DNA from: Purshia tridentata
Lineage: Eukaryota; Streptophyta; Magnoliopsida; Rosales; Rosaceae
Assembly (NCBI GenBank): GCA_003254885.1
Contig: QANT01008836.1
Span: 1 to 64,000, forward strand
Length of the DNA stretch: 64,000 nucleotides
Direction: 5' to 3'
Position 1 is the first letter of the stretch. The number at the start of each line of letters is the position of its first letter. Positions 11,931 through 23,462 of the stretch are shown piece by piece. The notes beneath the pieces are model-generated. The model was not told the DNA's origin. It saw only the letters and a program-made list of their open reading frames with translations, and made no database searches. The translations under genes and the position numbers were made by a program.

Positions 11931-13108
11931 TCTTGTTTACCTTATGTACATTAGTCTCACATATCATCCAAGCTATACCCCCAAACACACACTAATGAGT
12001 AATGATCATATTAATCTCTCCGGTCCTCTTATGGGACCTCAGTTTTTAGTCCTAGTTTTTGTTCCACTTTCAACTGTATTTGCTTATGTCAGTTTCCGTT
12101 ATCCAATGAACTCAACCGACATGGTGGTTCTAGAGGCTAAAACTTTTGTTACGAAGAAATTACTACTAATGGATGCTTGTTTCTTAGAATTTTCTCTTCA
12201 TTGTCCCTTTTTAGACATCTCACATAGTGAATTTTTACTTACCATGTGAGAATAATGTATAGGGAAGTATTTTAAACAGAAAATTAAGATTCAATATTAA
12301 TTTATATTGGCCTGCAAGGGAACAACGGACATTTTAGTTTAATATGATTCAATATAAAATTAGAGCCGTATAAACAATGAAAATGTCTGTACACACATTG
12401 CGAAAATAGTAGTCCATATTAATTACACTTATTACTAGTTGCATACATGTTTAGGCCTATTCTGAACTTTACTTATTTACAATAAATAAAAAATAACATA
12501 TCATGTTTTATAACCAAAAATTGGCTTAATAGTTAGTGCTTCTGATACTATCAGATAAATGTTCACTAGCCGTAAGAAAATGAATATATCTTTGATATTT
12601 GATATTTATTTTTCCTTGATGCCATCTTCGGCTTGTATTACAAATCTAAGGGTAGAACATTCGATTTTTACACACCCAAAAGTCTTCTCACTTCGATCCT
12701 GCAGAGGATCGCAACCCTCGCCAAGGTGTTGTGTTGATGCACAGAATTTGTCATTATAGGAGCATATATAGGAGAGTTAAGTACTGAAGATAATAAATTA
12801 CAAAGGGAAAAAAAAAATTTAAAAAAGCATACGTGTCGATATAAACCTACTCATCTCAAAACTAACTACAACATTTTACAGGCAGAAGATAGCATCCACT
12901 TTGCATGCAAACTTCACCTGCCCGTTAATTTTGGGATATATAGTTGATCACAGCCACTTGTCAGCCTTCCCATCACTCACAAAACAACTCATCGTATTTA
13001 TTCTGGTTAAACAAACGCGCGTCAGATTGATTTGTTGGCATGAAGAATTCTTAATCATTCACAAATTAAGGTTCACGATCAAGAGATCATTAATTTTTTT
13101 GATTGTAA
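11931..13108. other. HsfA1 3' flank and MKK10 promoter region
   Basis: About 1.2 kb between two same-strand genes. The first few hundred bases should be the HsfA1 3' UTR. The remainder is AT-rich and holds the MKK10 promoter and leader. I see no further gene or clear repeat. Confidence 0.5.
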
Positions 13109-14152
13109 ATGACATTAGTGAGACAGAGAAGGCATCAGCAAGCACTGAGGCTCTCCCCACCCCCACCACCAATTCCAGCAGCTGATTACTTCTGGCAGCG
13201 GAGGCTTTTGCCTGCTGCGGCGGGGCTTACTAGCCCCGACTCTCCGCCGGGGATTGAAAATCTCTCCGACCTCCAGAAACTGGCTGTTCTCGGCCACGGA
13301 AATGGCGGCACGGTCTATAAAGTGTGCCACAAGAAAAGCTCGTCGATTTACGCGTTGAAAGTCCTCCGCTTCAGCCACAACGCCACCGCTATCTTGCAAC
13401 AAGCCGCGCGCGAGGCAGAGATCCTCAAACTCGTCGACTCGCCCTACGTCATCAGATGTCATGGAGTGTTTGACAATGGATTCGCTGATAATTACGATGG
13501 TGGGGGTGATTTGTGCTTTGTGATGGAATACATGGAAGGAGGCTCGCTGCATGATGTGCTGCGAGCACGTCAGAGATTATCAGAACAGGTAATCTCTGGC
13601 GTGGCAAAGCGTGTCCTTCAAGGACTGCACTATCTGCATGCAATGCAGATAGTGCATCGGGACATCAAGCCCTCCAACCTCCTCATAAATGATAGAGGGC
13701 AGGTTAAGATTGCGGATTTCGGGGTGAGTCACGTTGTGGCCGGTGCACGTGAGGCGTGCGACTCGTACATGGGGACATATGCGTACATGAGCCCGGAACG
13801 GTTTGATCCGGAGAGGTGGGGTGGCGACAATGCAGATGGGTTCGCCGGAGATGTGTGGTCACTTGGATTGGTGGTGTTGCAATGCCACATGGGTCGGTTT
13901 CCACTGATAGGTCCGGGGCAGAAACTGGATTGGGCAACATTGATGTGCGTGATATGCTTTGGAGAGAGGCTGGAGATGCCGGAGACGGCATCACCGGAGT
14001 TTCGGAGTTTCATTCGGAGGTGTCTTGAGAAGGATTGGAGGAAGAGGGCAACAGTTGATGAGCTTCTTGACCACCCTTTTGTCAATAACACTAGTACTTG
14101 TTGCGGTTCTTCTACTGAAGAGCAGCTGCTTAATTATGTTTTGCCTGGTTGA
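13109..14152 (+). CDS. MKK10: MAP kinase kinase, group D, MKK10 type
   Basis: Intronless 347-aa kinase. It starts with the MKK10-like N-terminus MTLVRQRRHQ, which includes a basic-then-LxL MAPK docking pattern (RRHQQALRL). Kinase landmarks: Gly loop GHGNGGTVYK (62-71), ATP-binding Lys84 in YALKVL, catalytic HRDIKPSN (183-190), DFG at 203-205, and YMSPERFDPERW after the activation loop. MAPKKs phosphorylate the TEY/TDY loop of MAPKs in the cytoplasm and nucleus. The plant activation motif S/T-x5-S/T is incomplete: Ser219 is present but the position six residues before it is Ala213. From memory, Arabidopsis MKK10 also lacks the full motif, and its C-terminal part (RCLEKDWRKR) matches closely. 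Group D MKKs (MKK7-10) are typically intronless, consistent with this gene. MKK9 or MKK7 are less likely. Confidence 0.9.
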   Translation: MTLVRQRRHQQALRLSPPPPPIPAADYFWQRRLLPAAAGLTSPDSPPGIENLSDLQKLAVLGHGNGGTVYKVCHKKSSSIYALKVLRFSHNATAILQQAAREAEILKLVDSPYVIRCHGVFDNGFADNYDGGGDLCFVMEYMEGGSLHDVLRARQRLSEQVISGVAKRVLQGLHYLHAMQIVHRDIKPSNLLINDRGQVKIADFGVSHVVAGAREACDSYMGTYAYMSPERFDPERWGGDNADGFAGDVWSLGLVVLQCHMGRFPLIGPGQKLDWATLMCVICFGERLEMPETASPEFRSFIRRCLEKDWRKRATVDELLDHPFVNNTSTCCGSSTEEQLLNYVLPG

Positions 14153-15454
14153 ACACTGCTTCAGTTCGTTCTTAGTTCTTAGTTTTTTTTTCTAATTTCT
14201 CTTACATTAGATATCTATTTATTTATTTATTGATATAATTTTGATCCATTTTATCTCTTTTTGTTTTTGTTTGGAGTGGTCTGCTTAGAAGTTAGCAAAT
14301 TAGATCCTGAATTACTGCATTAAATTGTTAGCCCTTTCCTTTTGTGAAAAAAGTGCTGAAGATATATAGGGGTCAACAGACTCAACACCAAAAATATCAG
14401 GAAAAGACACAGTGCTGTGTTGTGGCAGTGTTGGTGGCCATAATAATCTGTTTCAGAAATAGACAGTCTAATTCTCAATCAAACAGTTATTGGACACAAA
14501 GCTCCTAATCTTTTCATAACTGGAAAGCTACCTTTTTTACTGTGGCATATATGCAAATTTACCAACTTAACAAATTTGAATCAAATCGTTAATTGACTAA
14601 TTATCAGCTCTCTTAAATATAAGCTAACATTGCAATCCATGCTTCTTGTTAGATCAAATATATTGCATGCTAGTGACATTCAAGAGTTTGACACCCTTTG
14701 GTTTTGATGGACCAAAAGAATGACAACCAAATTGTTCATATACATCGACTCATTTGTGAAACACAACGACTAAGAGAGAGAAAACATGCGTGACAATCTT
14801 GAGAAAGCAGCAACTCCATAGTATTCACCCCGGACCCCTTCTACATCTATATGCTACAGAGTGTTCACCAACTGAAAGGAAGCCTCGTACATCATACAAA
14901 TACAAGAAACACACTATCCTTCCTAGCTGAAAAATCATTTTGGTGGGGCCAAATTCCAATTATTTGAAATGTCCATATGCTTCTGGAGAAAATCACCTGA
15001 ATAAGAAAAAAAAACCAAAAAAAAAAAAGCGGCAAATAATAAACTACTAAATGTCACAATACAGATATTGACAGTATAAACATCATAGAATGAGTACAAA
15101 GGATTTAAAAGAGCTGGAAGACCACTACAGAAATAGAATCAGGCTCTGAAAGTCACTCAAGAGGCTCACAAGTAACATCTTTCCAGCTTAATAATAAAAA
15201 ACAAATAGAAAAATCAATAATCAGAACACAGGAAGAGCTTTGTGTCAAAGCTATGATAATCTGTATCCTTAATTTACACAACCAGAATTCCAAGACAAGA
15301 CATAACATTGTGGCTTCACCACTGTATGTCTCGTGCTTATATCTAATGGTAACCTTTTAGAGGCAGTGGTTGATGAATGGTCCATCATTCTCAAAGTACA
15401 AGTTCCACACACGCGAAGATGTTCACATGCAAATTGATGCCATTCGAATGGTGC

Positions 15455-15745
15455 CCATTGTCAGATGAAAGATGTAAAATCACACAAAACACATATTAGG
15501 GTTCTCACTAATAATCAAACAGATATTACATTTTAAAAGGGCTGGCTTAGGAATAGTAGCCATCGAGAGAGTCCCTTTTCTACGGTGGGAGAGGCTCTTT
15601 ATATAAGAGAGTGGATAGCCCTCTCATACAAATCCGATGTGGGATTGAGGGAGCCTTATACAAACTTGATGTGGGAGTCTTCACTTATAACAATCTGATG
15701 TTAGATTTCAGTTAAGCCAACATATGATATGAACAGAAGCCCCCA
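15455..15745 (-). mobile_element. LTR-derived fossil fragment, minus orientation
   Basis: Read on the minus strand it shows LTR-style promoter sequence: ATCCCACATCGGATTTGTAT, a TATATAA-containing stretch, a CCTCTCCCAC block, then an R/U5-like tail ending in TTTTACATCTTTCATCTGAC. It matches the 16115-16440 fragment in inverted orientation, by eye roughly 80-85 percent over the best 115 bp. It has the style of plant LTR-retrotransposon LTRs; the superfamily is uncertain. It is a broken fossil without internal coding region, and the divergence suggests an old insertion. Confidence 0.6.
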
Positions 15746-16114
15746 AGTCTCCAGTTAAAAGGAACTTTTTTGGCCTGGGAGTGGTAAGAAAGAATTGACA
15801 TGTTGGCCGAGTTGAGCAGATGTTCTCGTAGCTCAGAAGAATGTGCTCAGGAGTAATGCTCGTTGGAGGATAACTTGGCTGGAGAATGGGCATGGGCATT
15901 CCTCATGACTGCTTGAAAGATACCAAGTGTGGCTTTTCAACAGGTGTCCAACAAGTCTAATCGGAGGGTGGCAATTGTAGGTGCCAAGCATGCCACCTGT
16001 GTGTAGGGTCCCCTAGAGTGGTGTTGGAGAAACGTTGTACAACAATCCATGGGGAATCAATTGGAGAATCTGGAGAATACTAATGGAGAAAATGAAGAAT
16101 AAACGATGAAGAAT

Positions 16115-16440
16115 TTGGGCAGTTTCTGTTCATACCATATGTTGTCCTTGCTGACATCTCTCATCCAATTGTTTAAAAAGAAAACTCCCAGATGAAGTTT
16201 GTATAAGGCTCCCTCAATCCCACATCATATTTGTACAAAGGAGAGGGTTCCCCACTCTCCTATAGAAAGGGCCTCTCCCACCTCAGAAAAGGGACTCTCT
16301 TTACTGAGATGTAATCTCTCTTCAATTATTAGTGGAAACTCCAAACAAACGTCATGGACATATCCAATCTCACGTAAATCTCTTGTGTTCTATGTGATTG
16401 TGATTCTACATCTTTCATTGGACTGTTGATCAAATTTTTG
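16115..16440 (+). mobile_element. LTR-derived fossil fragment, plus orientation
   Basis: Partner of the fragment at 15455-15745 in the opposite orientation. It begins near AGTTTCTGTTCATACCATAT, passes through CTCCCTCAATCCCACATCAT and a promoter-like block, and ends in an R/U5-like tail with CACGTAAATCTCTTGTGTTC and TCTACATCTTTCATTGGAC. There is no coding region. About 370 bp separate the two pieces, part of which (15746-16040) may be further LTR sequence of the minus-strand copy. It is an old, incomplete fossil. Confidence 0.6.
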
Positions 16441-17450
16441 GCATAAAAAAATTTGATAACAAATTATCTATATAACTTGTGTTAATTTGATTGTGGCTTT
16501 TTGATGGAATGAATGAATGAAATGTTTTTTTTAATTGATATATTGTTCGATATTGTAATGTTTTGAAATTTTGTGTGCTACTTCATGCTTCCAAGATTAA
16601 GCATTTTTTGTAGGTATATCATGCTTTCTCCAAGTTCATTTCTCAAAAGATATGGGAATTCTCAATATGATGGATTTTCATTATCTCCTCTTCTTGCACA
16701 ACAATGAATGCCATCTGCGTCTCATTCAACTTACATTCAAACTAGGTATCATGTAAGGTACCAACAAATCAAACTATGATGGGGGTTGATTCTAGAGTAT
16801 GTCTTCAACTCATTTCATTTCAAGGCAAAACTTGTTAGCTTCCTATTGTGCTCATAAACTCAACTAACACCAATATAATAGAAGGATGAGCATACATGTT
16901 ATCATCCTCCGCAATTTTGTCAGGAAGGAAACTCTTCTTCCAGCATAAGACCTTTGCATTATCCCTAGGTGGCATTCTATTAGGATAAGTACAAGCACAA
17001 AGTGGGTGCCAGAAGCTGGGAGGGGAAATGACTACTTGGAAATTCCTAAGTTTGGGACATTCAGGAAATATGCATGACCATTTCACAAAAACTAGTAGGA
17101 ACCATGGAGCAAATCTCTTGAACAGCATATACTAACAACAGAACTATTAAAAGTAAAAACAATAGCATAATTTGTTTTATTTTTAAATGAGTCAAAGAAA
17201 TAGAAGAATTGAGCAAAAGGAAAAAAGAAAATAGGAAAGAAAGAATCTAGCAAACCATAAAATAAAATAAAAATAGCGGAATTGAACAAAAAATAGAAAC
17301 AATAGCAGAATTTAGCAAGAAAATAGAAAAACTTGCAGAGTTTTAGCAAGAAAATAGCAAAACTAGCAGAATTTAGCAAGAAAATTGCAATAGTAGCAGC
17401 AATGCAACATTTCAGCAATTAACCAAACGTAATTAATGGGTTGGACTAAC

Positions 17451-18574
17451 CTTGTCTTGATATAAGGTTGATACGGGAGCGTGGCCCTTCAAACATCCAA
17501 TTATCTTCATCAAGGGATTTAACCTCCTGGTTAAGTGCATCCATAAGATTGGATTTTATAACTGCAGTTTACAATATATTTCACATAAAAAGTATGCATT
17601 GGTAGCCAAGGAAGGATAAGAAAAGGCATTCCAATACTCATTCATCAACTCCCCAATCTTATTAAGTCTAAAATAGGTGCTTGGCCAATTTGAGTTGATT
17701 TTTCTTGAAAAATAGAAAGAGATTTTTCGCCAACAAACTATTCACAGTGATGAGCCTAACTGTGAAAGACAAACCCAATAATTGCATACAGAGAGTGGGG
17801 AGAAAAAACAGCTCCAATGGGCTCTCTTTCCCTGTCTCTGCCTGTCTGTCTCTCTTTCTCTCTTCCAAGCACATGTGATTCTTTTTTCTTTTTGTGCAAG
17901 AATATGATTGTTGAAAGAAAAAGTTGTAAAGAAACGATCATTGACAAAATATAGCCCTTGAATCAAAATTGGATTGTTAGTTAAAAAAAAGAAAGAAAAG
18001 AAATCAAGACTAGCTAAATACATAGCATGGTTTGAGTAGCCACTTTAAAAAGTGGTTAGCTCAAATTAGTTGAGAAAGAAACAGGGAGTGTGGTTGGAGA
18101 TGCTCTAACTATACTTCTAAATTGTCATTCCAAAATCCTGAAAATGATAGTATAAACCAACCAAAGACATTGTCCAATTCGGATAGAAGAAAAGACAAGA
18201 CATTGCCCAATTTAATGACCCAGTTGGCTTTTTCTCTCTTACTCAAAGTTATACTACAATAGCTTAAACCCAAAACCCAAAACCCAAAACCCAGTACAGA
18301 TAATGTAAAAATACAAAGACTTAACCAGAATTGAGAAAAAGCAAATAAATAAATAAAATGCTAACGAGAATAATTAAAAAAAAAAAAAAGTTTGTTAAAG
18401 GGACAAACCGAGCATCGCTTCGTCTTTGCGATCTTGAACAGAAACGAGATCAGAATTGAAGTAGAAGTCGTCAGTGGACAGAGCAGCAGTGCTGCCATTT
18501 CTTTCTCCTCCTCCTTTTTCTCCAACAATTGCTGTTGTTGATATCGACGAATGTGCTGGTGACGAACTACTCAT
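17451..18574 (-). CDS. Small conserved plant protein, 3' end unresolved
   Basis: Exon 1 is 18409-18574 and exon 2 is 17451-17561, both on the minus strand with GT-AG borders and matching phase. A third exon must follow, because exon 2 ends one base into a codon; I could not locate it. The readable part is about 92 aa: a Ser-rich start, then FYFNSDLVSVQDRKDEAML and, across the junction, SLDEDNWMFEGPRSRINLIS. I recall the DEDNWMFEGPRSRI block from small uncharacterised plant proteins but cannot give a function. No signal peptide or membrane segment is visible. It starts head to head with the PIG-X gene. Confidence 0.7.
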
Positions 18575-19031
18575 CTCTATCTTTCAGACCAAAATTCCCA
18601 AATCCACTGTTGGAGGGTTTCTCAGTTTTTGGTGAGTCCAAAGTGAAAAAAGCTTCATTGGGAGCTCCTGCCACCTTAACATGCTGAGTGGCAACAGCCA
18701 ATTAAAACTTGCCATTTGTTCACTCATTTTATAATCCAAAAAACAGACCACTTTTTCTTCTTCTCTCTCCACCGAAACTCTCCATTTTCTTCTTCTCCCT
18801 TCTCCCCTGCGAACCCATGACTGCAATTCACTCAGCGGAAACGGCGTTTCTCCCGCAATAAAAAAGAAGAACGACCCAATTTCTGCGGGTGATTCATTAG
18901 ATCTGAGAAGGATCAAAGTAAGCGAATTTTTTTTTTGTTTTGTTAAACTGCAGAATGGGTTGCAATATTTGATTCAAAGCCGTTTTTTCTGTGTTGTGTT
19001 TTTGTGTTTTTGTGTTTCAGTTACTTGCTAT
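18575..19031. promoter_or_regulatory. Shared promoter region between divergent genes
   Basis: 457 bp lie between the start codon of the minus-strand small protein gene and that of PIG-X on the plus strand. The stretch includes both 5' leaders, with CT-rich tracts on the plus strand around 18757-18810. A bidirectional promoter is inferred from spacing alone; no core element was assigned. Confidence 0.45.
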
Positions 19032-22000
19032 ATGGAAACTCAGAGACCTGTCCGCTTGTGCAATTCCTTGTTATTGGGAGTTTTCTTGTTATTCTTCTCT
19101 GGAATTTGTTTTTGCATCCAGTGTTCTGCAGTTTCAAGTGAGGTCAGTCAGTGCTTTATGTCATGAAGTTGTACGAAACACCAATTTATATGACATTAAT
19201 ACATTGCAGTTGATTCCATTTTCTGGTTCAAGGTTTGCAAGTGATAATCTTTGTATTCTATTGTTTACAAAGAGTGCTCTGCCACACATTTTGTATGATG
19301 TTTCCCTTTAAACCTGGGTTTGCTACTCATATTTGGAATAGTTCAAGAAATCCCAAGTTGGTTGTGGTTAGTATCTCTCACAAAGTTTTGGACTTGGGGA
19401 GTGAGTTATGTATGGAGAAACATGCTTTTATTTTGTTTTGATTTTCTTTTTCTTTGGCTTGGGGATTCCTAGAGACCATTTGGACGGAGAAAAATGTTAC
19501 AATTCTTTTAATAATAAGGCAAGTTCATAACGTGATCAAAATGGTGGCTTCATAGCTTTCCCCCCATGCAGCAAGGATGATTTCTTAAACGTAGACACCC
19601 TTTTCTCCCATTTTCCTCTTGTAGCTAAAACAGGTCGTTACTCAATTGTAATCTGCACATGGCCATTAGTTTTAGATTTTTGAAGACCTTAGTGAAATCA
19701 ACTCAAAAGTGCCTCTTTCCAACTGCTCTGGAGTTTTGAGCCCTTCTAACTACTTGTTTCATTGGAGAGTACCTGTTATATGCACAACTACTCATGCAGC
19801 AATGATGGTTTTCTAAATGTCGTCATCTATTTCTTTTTCTTTTTCTTTTTTCTCTTGTTGCTGAAACAGGTTGTTACTGCATTGTTTCTTTTCCTTAATA
19901 AATTCAACTCAACAATGACCCTTTTCCAGCTGCTCTAATATTTTCATCCCTTCTAAACTTAAATCCATCCACTACTCCAAAAAAAAAAAGAGAAATGAAA
20001 AATAAAAAAGTAACAGAAGAATTTTCACATTTTTCTTTTTTCTTTTTGGTAAATATTTTGTTTCCATTTTTTCTTAAAACAACGAGTCCTTTGCATTTAA
20101 TGTTGTCAATGGAATCCGCTGTTTAGTCCTTGTGTTTTTTGTTAGCACATATTTGTCTATTTGTCCTTTTTGTTATTAAAATGCAAATCACTTTATGACA
20201 TAAATTGCTTCTTTTCTTTTTCGGCAGTATGTTACTATTTCAGACAAGGGCGTAGATGTTTATCCACTAGCTTGACTGCAATTTAGGGATTTTTTAGCAC
20301 TGATCATCCTAGAGGTGTGAAGGCTTCTAATCGTCAATTTTAGTCCATATCATCTTGTACTCCAATCTGTTATTTGCAATTGATGCTTCTTTCTCTGCAT
20401 AGCATGGCTGACTTTTCATATGCCCAATGCCATCAATATCAAAACTTGAGCTTTTCTTCACTCGGAAATTCAAAGCCTTCATTATTAAATAATATTTTAG
20501 AACCGTCATATCAGCTCAACGGGGATTGTGTATTGGGGTTGTGTATTATTGCAATGTGGCAACCTTGCTAACCAATCTTTTCTGCATTGACAAGTTCGAT
20601 TATCAATTAAAGACTATACTTCAGCTAACCAGTTTCTTGCTTGGATTCCATAATCCAAGAATATGAAGGATAGTTTGTTGAGGGGAGCCAGCTTGATCCC
20701 AAGTACTATAGCCAATCCTGTTTCAATAATTACCTTCCTGTTGTCCAGAACCACCAATTTCTATCAGTGAATTAGTGTATTAGCCCATCATTGGGAGCGT
20801 AGGTATGTTACTAAACTATAAATCTGCAGCACCTTAAGCTGTTTCCAGTACCATCATCAATGATATATCCAAAAGAATAGATCCTTTTAGTAGATATTTG
20901 TCATGTTATGTTGTCAAATTATAGAAATTGACATTCAATCATGATTTCACAAATTAATGGTTCTGATTCACGATCCAACAACATAACATAACATATCAAA
21001 TTGTCGAATAAGAGAAAATTACTCTCCAAAACAAAATATAAAAGAACTTATTGAATTTGATGTCAACAGCAATATAATTTACATTGTGGAATTAAGAGAT
21101 GCTATGATATGGAACTTGGCTGAAATAAAGCATTGAAGGTGCATCAGCATGCAAACTGCACTTAGTAGAGAACTACTATAAATTATACTTGTGTTTAACA
21201 AGTTCATGATGCAACAATCTTCAACTTCTAAGTATGTTGGTCTAGATGAATACTTCTTTTATTTGATAAAGGAAAATACGTACTCATGAATACCAAACTA
21301 GATATTAACCTTCTTTTTCCTTCTTGTTTATATTTTGTTTGCCCGAGCACTTTTATCCATTAGTGAGAACAAAGTAAACACTATCATATATTGCCAACTT
21401 TCATCTTTCTTCTTCACGATTACTTTAAAGATTTTGATCTCTAGGTCATATCCTTTATTTTCAGGTGGGAAGATGTGATCCAAGTTATGAAAATTGTGAC
21501 TCAAATATCAGTGCTTTTCGTGCTTCCAAGAAGTGTATTATGCAGTCTTATTATGAAAAATATGAAAACTTGCTAGATTCAGATTTCCAAGATTTTATAG
21601 CACAAGAACTTCCTTTTGGTTTGTGTGAGGTGCTGCCCCATAATCTGAGTCTTGTGCTAAGACTCTCAGTTTTTTATCGCAATCTGATTGGCCAAGGCTC
21701 TCATCGTCATCTCACTTCATCCATTAGAGTTAGTATTAAACCAGAGTCCATATTTGAACTACCTACTCACCATTGTGAGGTCATAATCATTGAAAGACTG
21801 CCATCTGGGATATTTGCTGACCCATTCGAGCTTCAACATCTCCTTCAGCGTGGTGGTAATTATTCTTTCTTCTCCTTCTTCCTCTTCTATTTTCTCTCAA
21901 ATGAGATCAAAATACTACCCATAACCAGTTATCCTGGGATAATGCCTGATTTCGTTTCTTGTTACTTGGGAGTTTTCCATTTAATGCAGTATATAGCAAC

Positions 22001-22603
22001 ATGGCTGTTTTCGGAGATACAAACTTAGAATTGCCTTCATTTCTTTCCAATCGTTCTGCTGTGGAGGTTCACATGGATGTTGGTCATAATCTCTTTCTGA
22101 GGCAAGGTGAAGAGTCTAACATCAACATAGAGCTTCCGTTACATGCACGATATCCAGTAAGTGAGAAGGTTATAAATGAGATTTGAAGTGTATCTGGTTT
22201 CTCCTTGCTTATTCATACTCCTGAAGATCTTTATGAATCATAAAGACCATAACATATTAAAAAACTATTTATTTGGTTTCAATTTACCTTACTTTTCTGG
22301 GTGCAGCCTGTAGATGAAAGCGGCTATTGGGAAGTCAAATTTGGTGCACCTGATTTGTTCATGCGTTGCAATGTTGAGGGAAAGTCGCATAATCAAAGCT
22401 GTTTATATATGCTTTCAGACGTTAATGGTTCTGAATTAACATATGGTACAGTTGTCTGGAAAATACCTTCTGGGATGAAGGCACATGCTGGAATTGTATC
22501 CATTGTCACTTTTGTTGCAGCCTTATTTTCAGCTATTTTAATTGCTGCCACATCCATATTTTATTCAGAAGTCAACTCAAGCAAACATTTGAAAGAAAAG
22601 TAA
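19032..22603 (+). CDS. PIGX: PIG-X / PBN1-like GPI mannosyltransferase I subunit
   Basis: Four exons: 19032-19142, 21465-21855, 21990-22156, 22307-22603; 321 aa with consistent phases. In the family, PIG-X (Pbn1 in yeast) is an ER membrane protein that stabilises the catalytic PIG-M, which adds the first mannose to the GPI anchor. The N-terminus is a hydrophobic signal-like segment (SLLLGVFLLFFSGICFCIQC). The luminal part holds the family blocks ERLPSGIFADPFELQ, VYSNMAVFGDTNLELPSF (across exons 2-3), LPLHARYP and GYWEVKFGAPDLF. One C-terminal transmembrane helix (GIVSIVTFVAALFSAILIA) is followed by a short lysine-bearing tail. The first intron is long (2.3 kb) and carries a degenerate tandem duplication. 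The ATG at 19032 is chosen because it directly precedes the signal segment; an upstream in-frame extension cannot be excluded. Confidence 0.88.
19565..19960. repeat. Degenerate tandem duplication in PIG-X intron 1
   Basis: Copy 1 is about 19565-19752 and copy 2 about 19793-19960. Both run from CATGCAGCAA(G/T)GATG through CTCTTGT(A/T)GCT(A/G)AAACAGGT to a CCCTTCTAA end. Divergence and indels are considerable, so this is an old event. No coding content. Confidence 0.6.
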
Positions 22604-23462
22604 ATTCATCAAGCAACTTGTTTGCGCTACTTAGCATTTTGCTTATATTCACTCTGTTCTTAATATTTTGTTGGCATTCTCACTTTCTACTTGATTTCTA
22701 GATCTCAAATTTATATACTTGCACATCCTATCATATTGGCTGTCAATCTAGCCAGTTCTGTTACTTGTGTACTATCAGAACTTTACATAAAATTGAAATG
22801 TCAACTTCATGTTTGAAAAATCCAAGTAATATGTGTTACTAGATTTGATAACCCCATGTCCAACATATGTAATTTCCCCTCCGGAGGTCCAAAATGAATC
22901 TCAAACCCTAGGTGCAACAGGGCACATATTCTTCTCCTCGTTTTATAACATGTTGCCCACAAGGTACCACAACTACATCTGAGGTCTATCTGCAACCAAT
23001 ATGCAATGAAAGGTCTTCGAAATGAGGGCGATTGTGTTCCACACATATACATTAAGGCCATATATAGGCGATTGGGAGTCATAAAACAAACATGAACAAG
23101 CACATGTGCTAGAGGGGAGGCATTGCCAATCAGAGGCATATATAGATGACATGGAATTCGAAAGAATTATGAATTTATTGATATATATATATATAGAAAC
23201 AAAAGGACCATTACATAACAAAACACATAGAACACCATCTCCAAAGCCCCAAACACCAACTTACAGAAAAATAAGCGACCCCACACCCAACGAAAACAAC
23301 CAGATATTGTAAGGAGACCCCCACTATATACTAACTTGGACCAGGATTGGTAAACTCAAACCACGATAACCCAAAAAAACAACACATCAGAGAAATTAGA
23401 AAAAGGATCTTGAGGAGGATCTTGAGTTTGCTCTCTCTGATTGAATGCAGACAATCTTCTGA
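22604..23462. other. Convergent intergenic region between PIG-X and the syntaxin gene
   Basis: Two genes end towards each other here, so most of these roughly 860 bp are 3' UTRs and spacer. It contains a short TA repeat near 23184-23193 and nothing else that I recognise. Confidence 0.5.

Larger units (their letters stand above)
14153..17450. other. Intergenic region with LTR-derived inverted repeat
   Basis: No recognisable host gene. The main content is the pair of LTR-derived pieces at 15455-15745 and 16115-16440. 17100-17400 is low-complexity sequence with repeated TTTAGCAAGAAAATAG-like units. A last small exon of the minus-strand gene that starts at 18574 probably lies somewhere in 16600-17440, but I could not identify it. 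Confidence 0.5.

Noticed and set aside
17092-18023. Hydrophobic minus-strand frames rich in Phe and Leu
   Set aside because: They come from low-complexity A/T and GA-rich sequence in and around the intron of the small minus-strand gene.
18257-18295. AAACCC-rich run resembling interstitial telomere repeat
   Set aside because: The unit is CCCAAAA, not the plant telomere unit CCCTAAA, and there are only about four copies in an AT-rich stretch.
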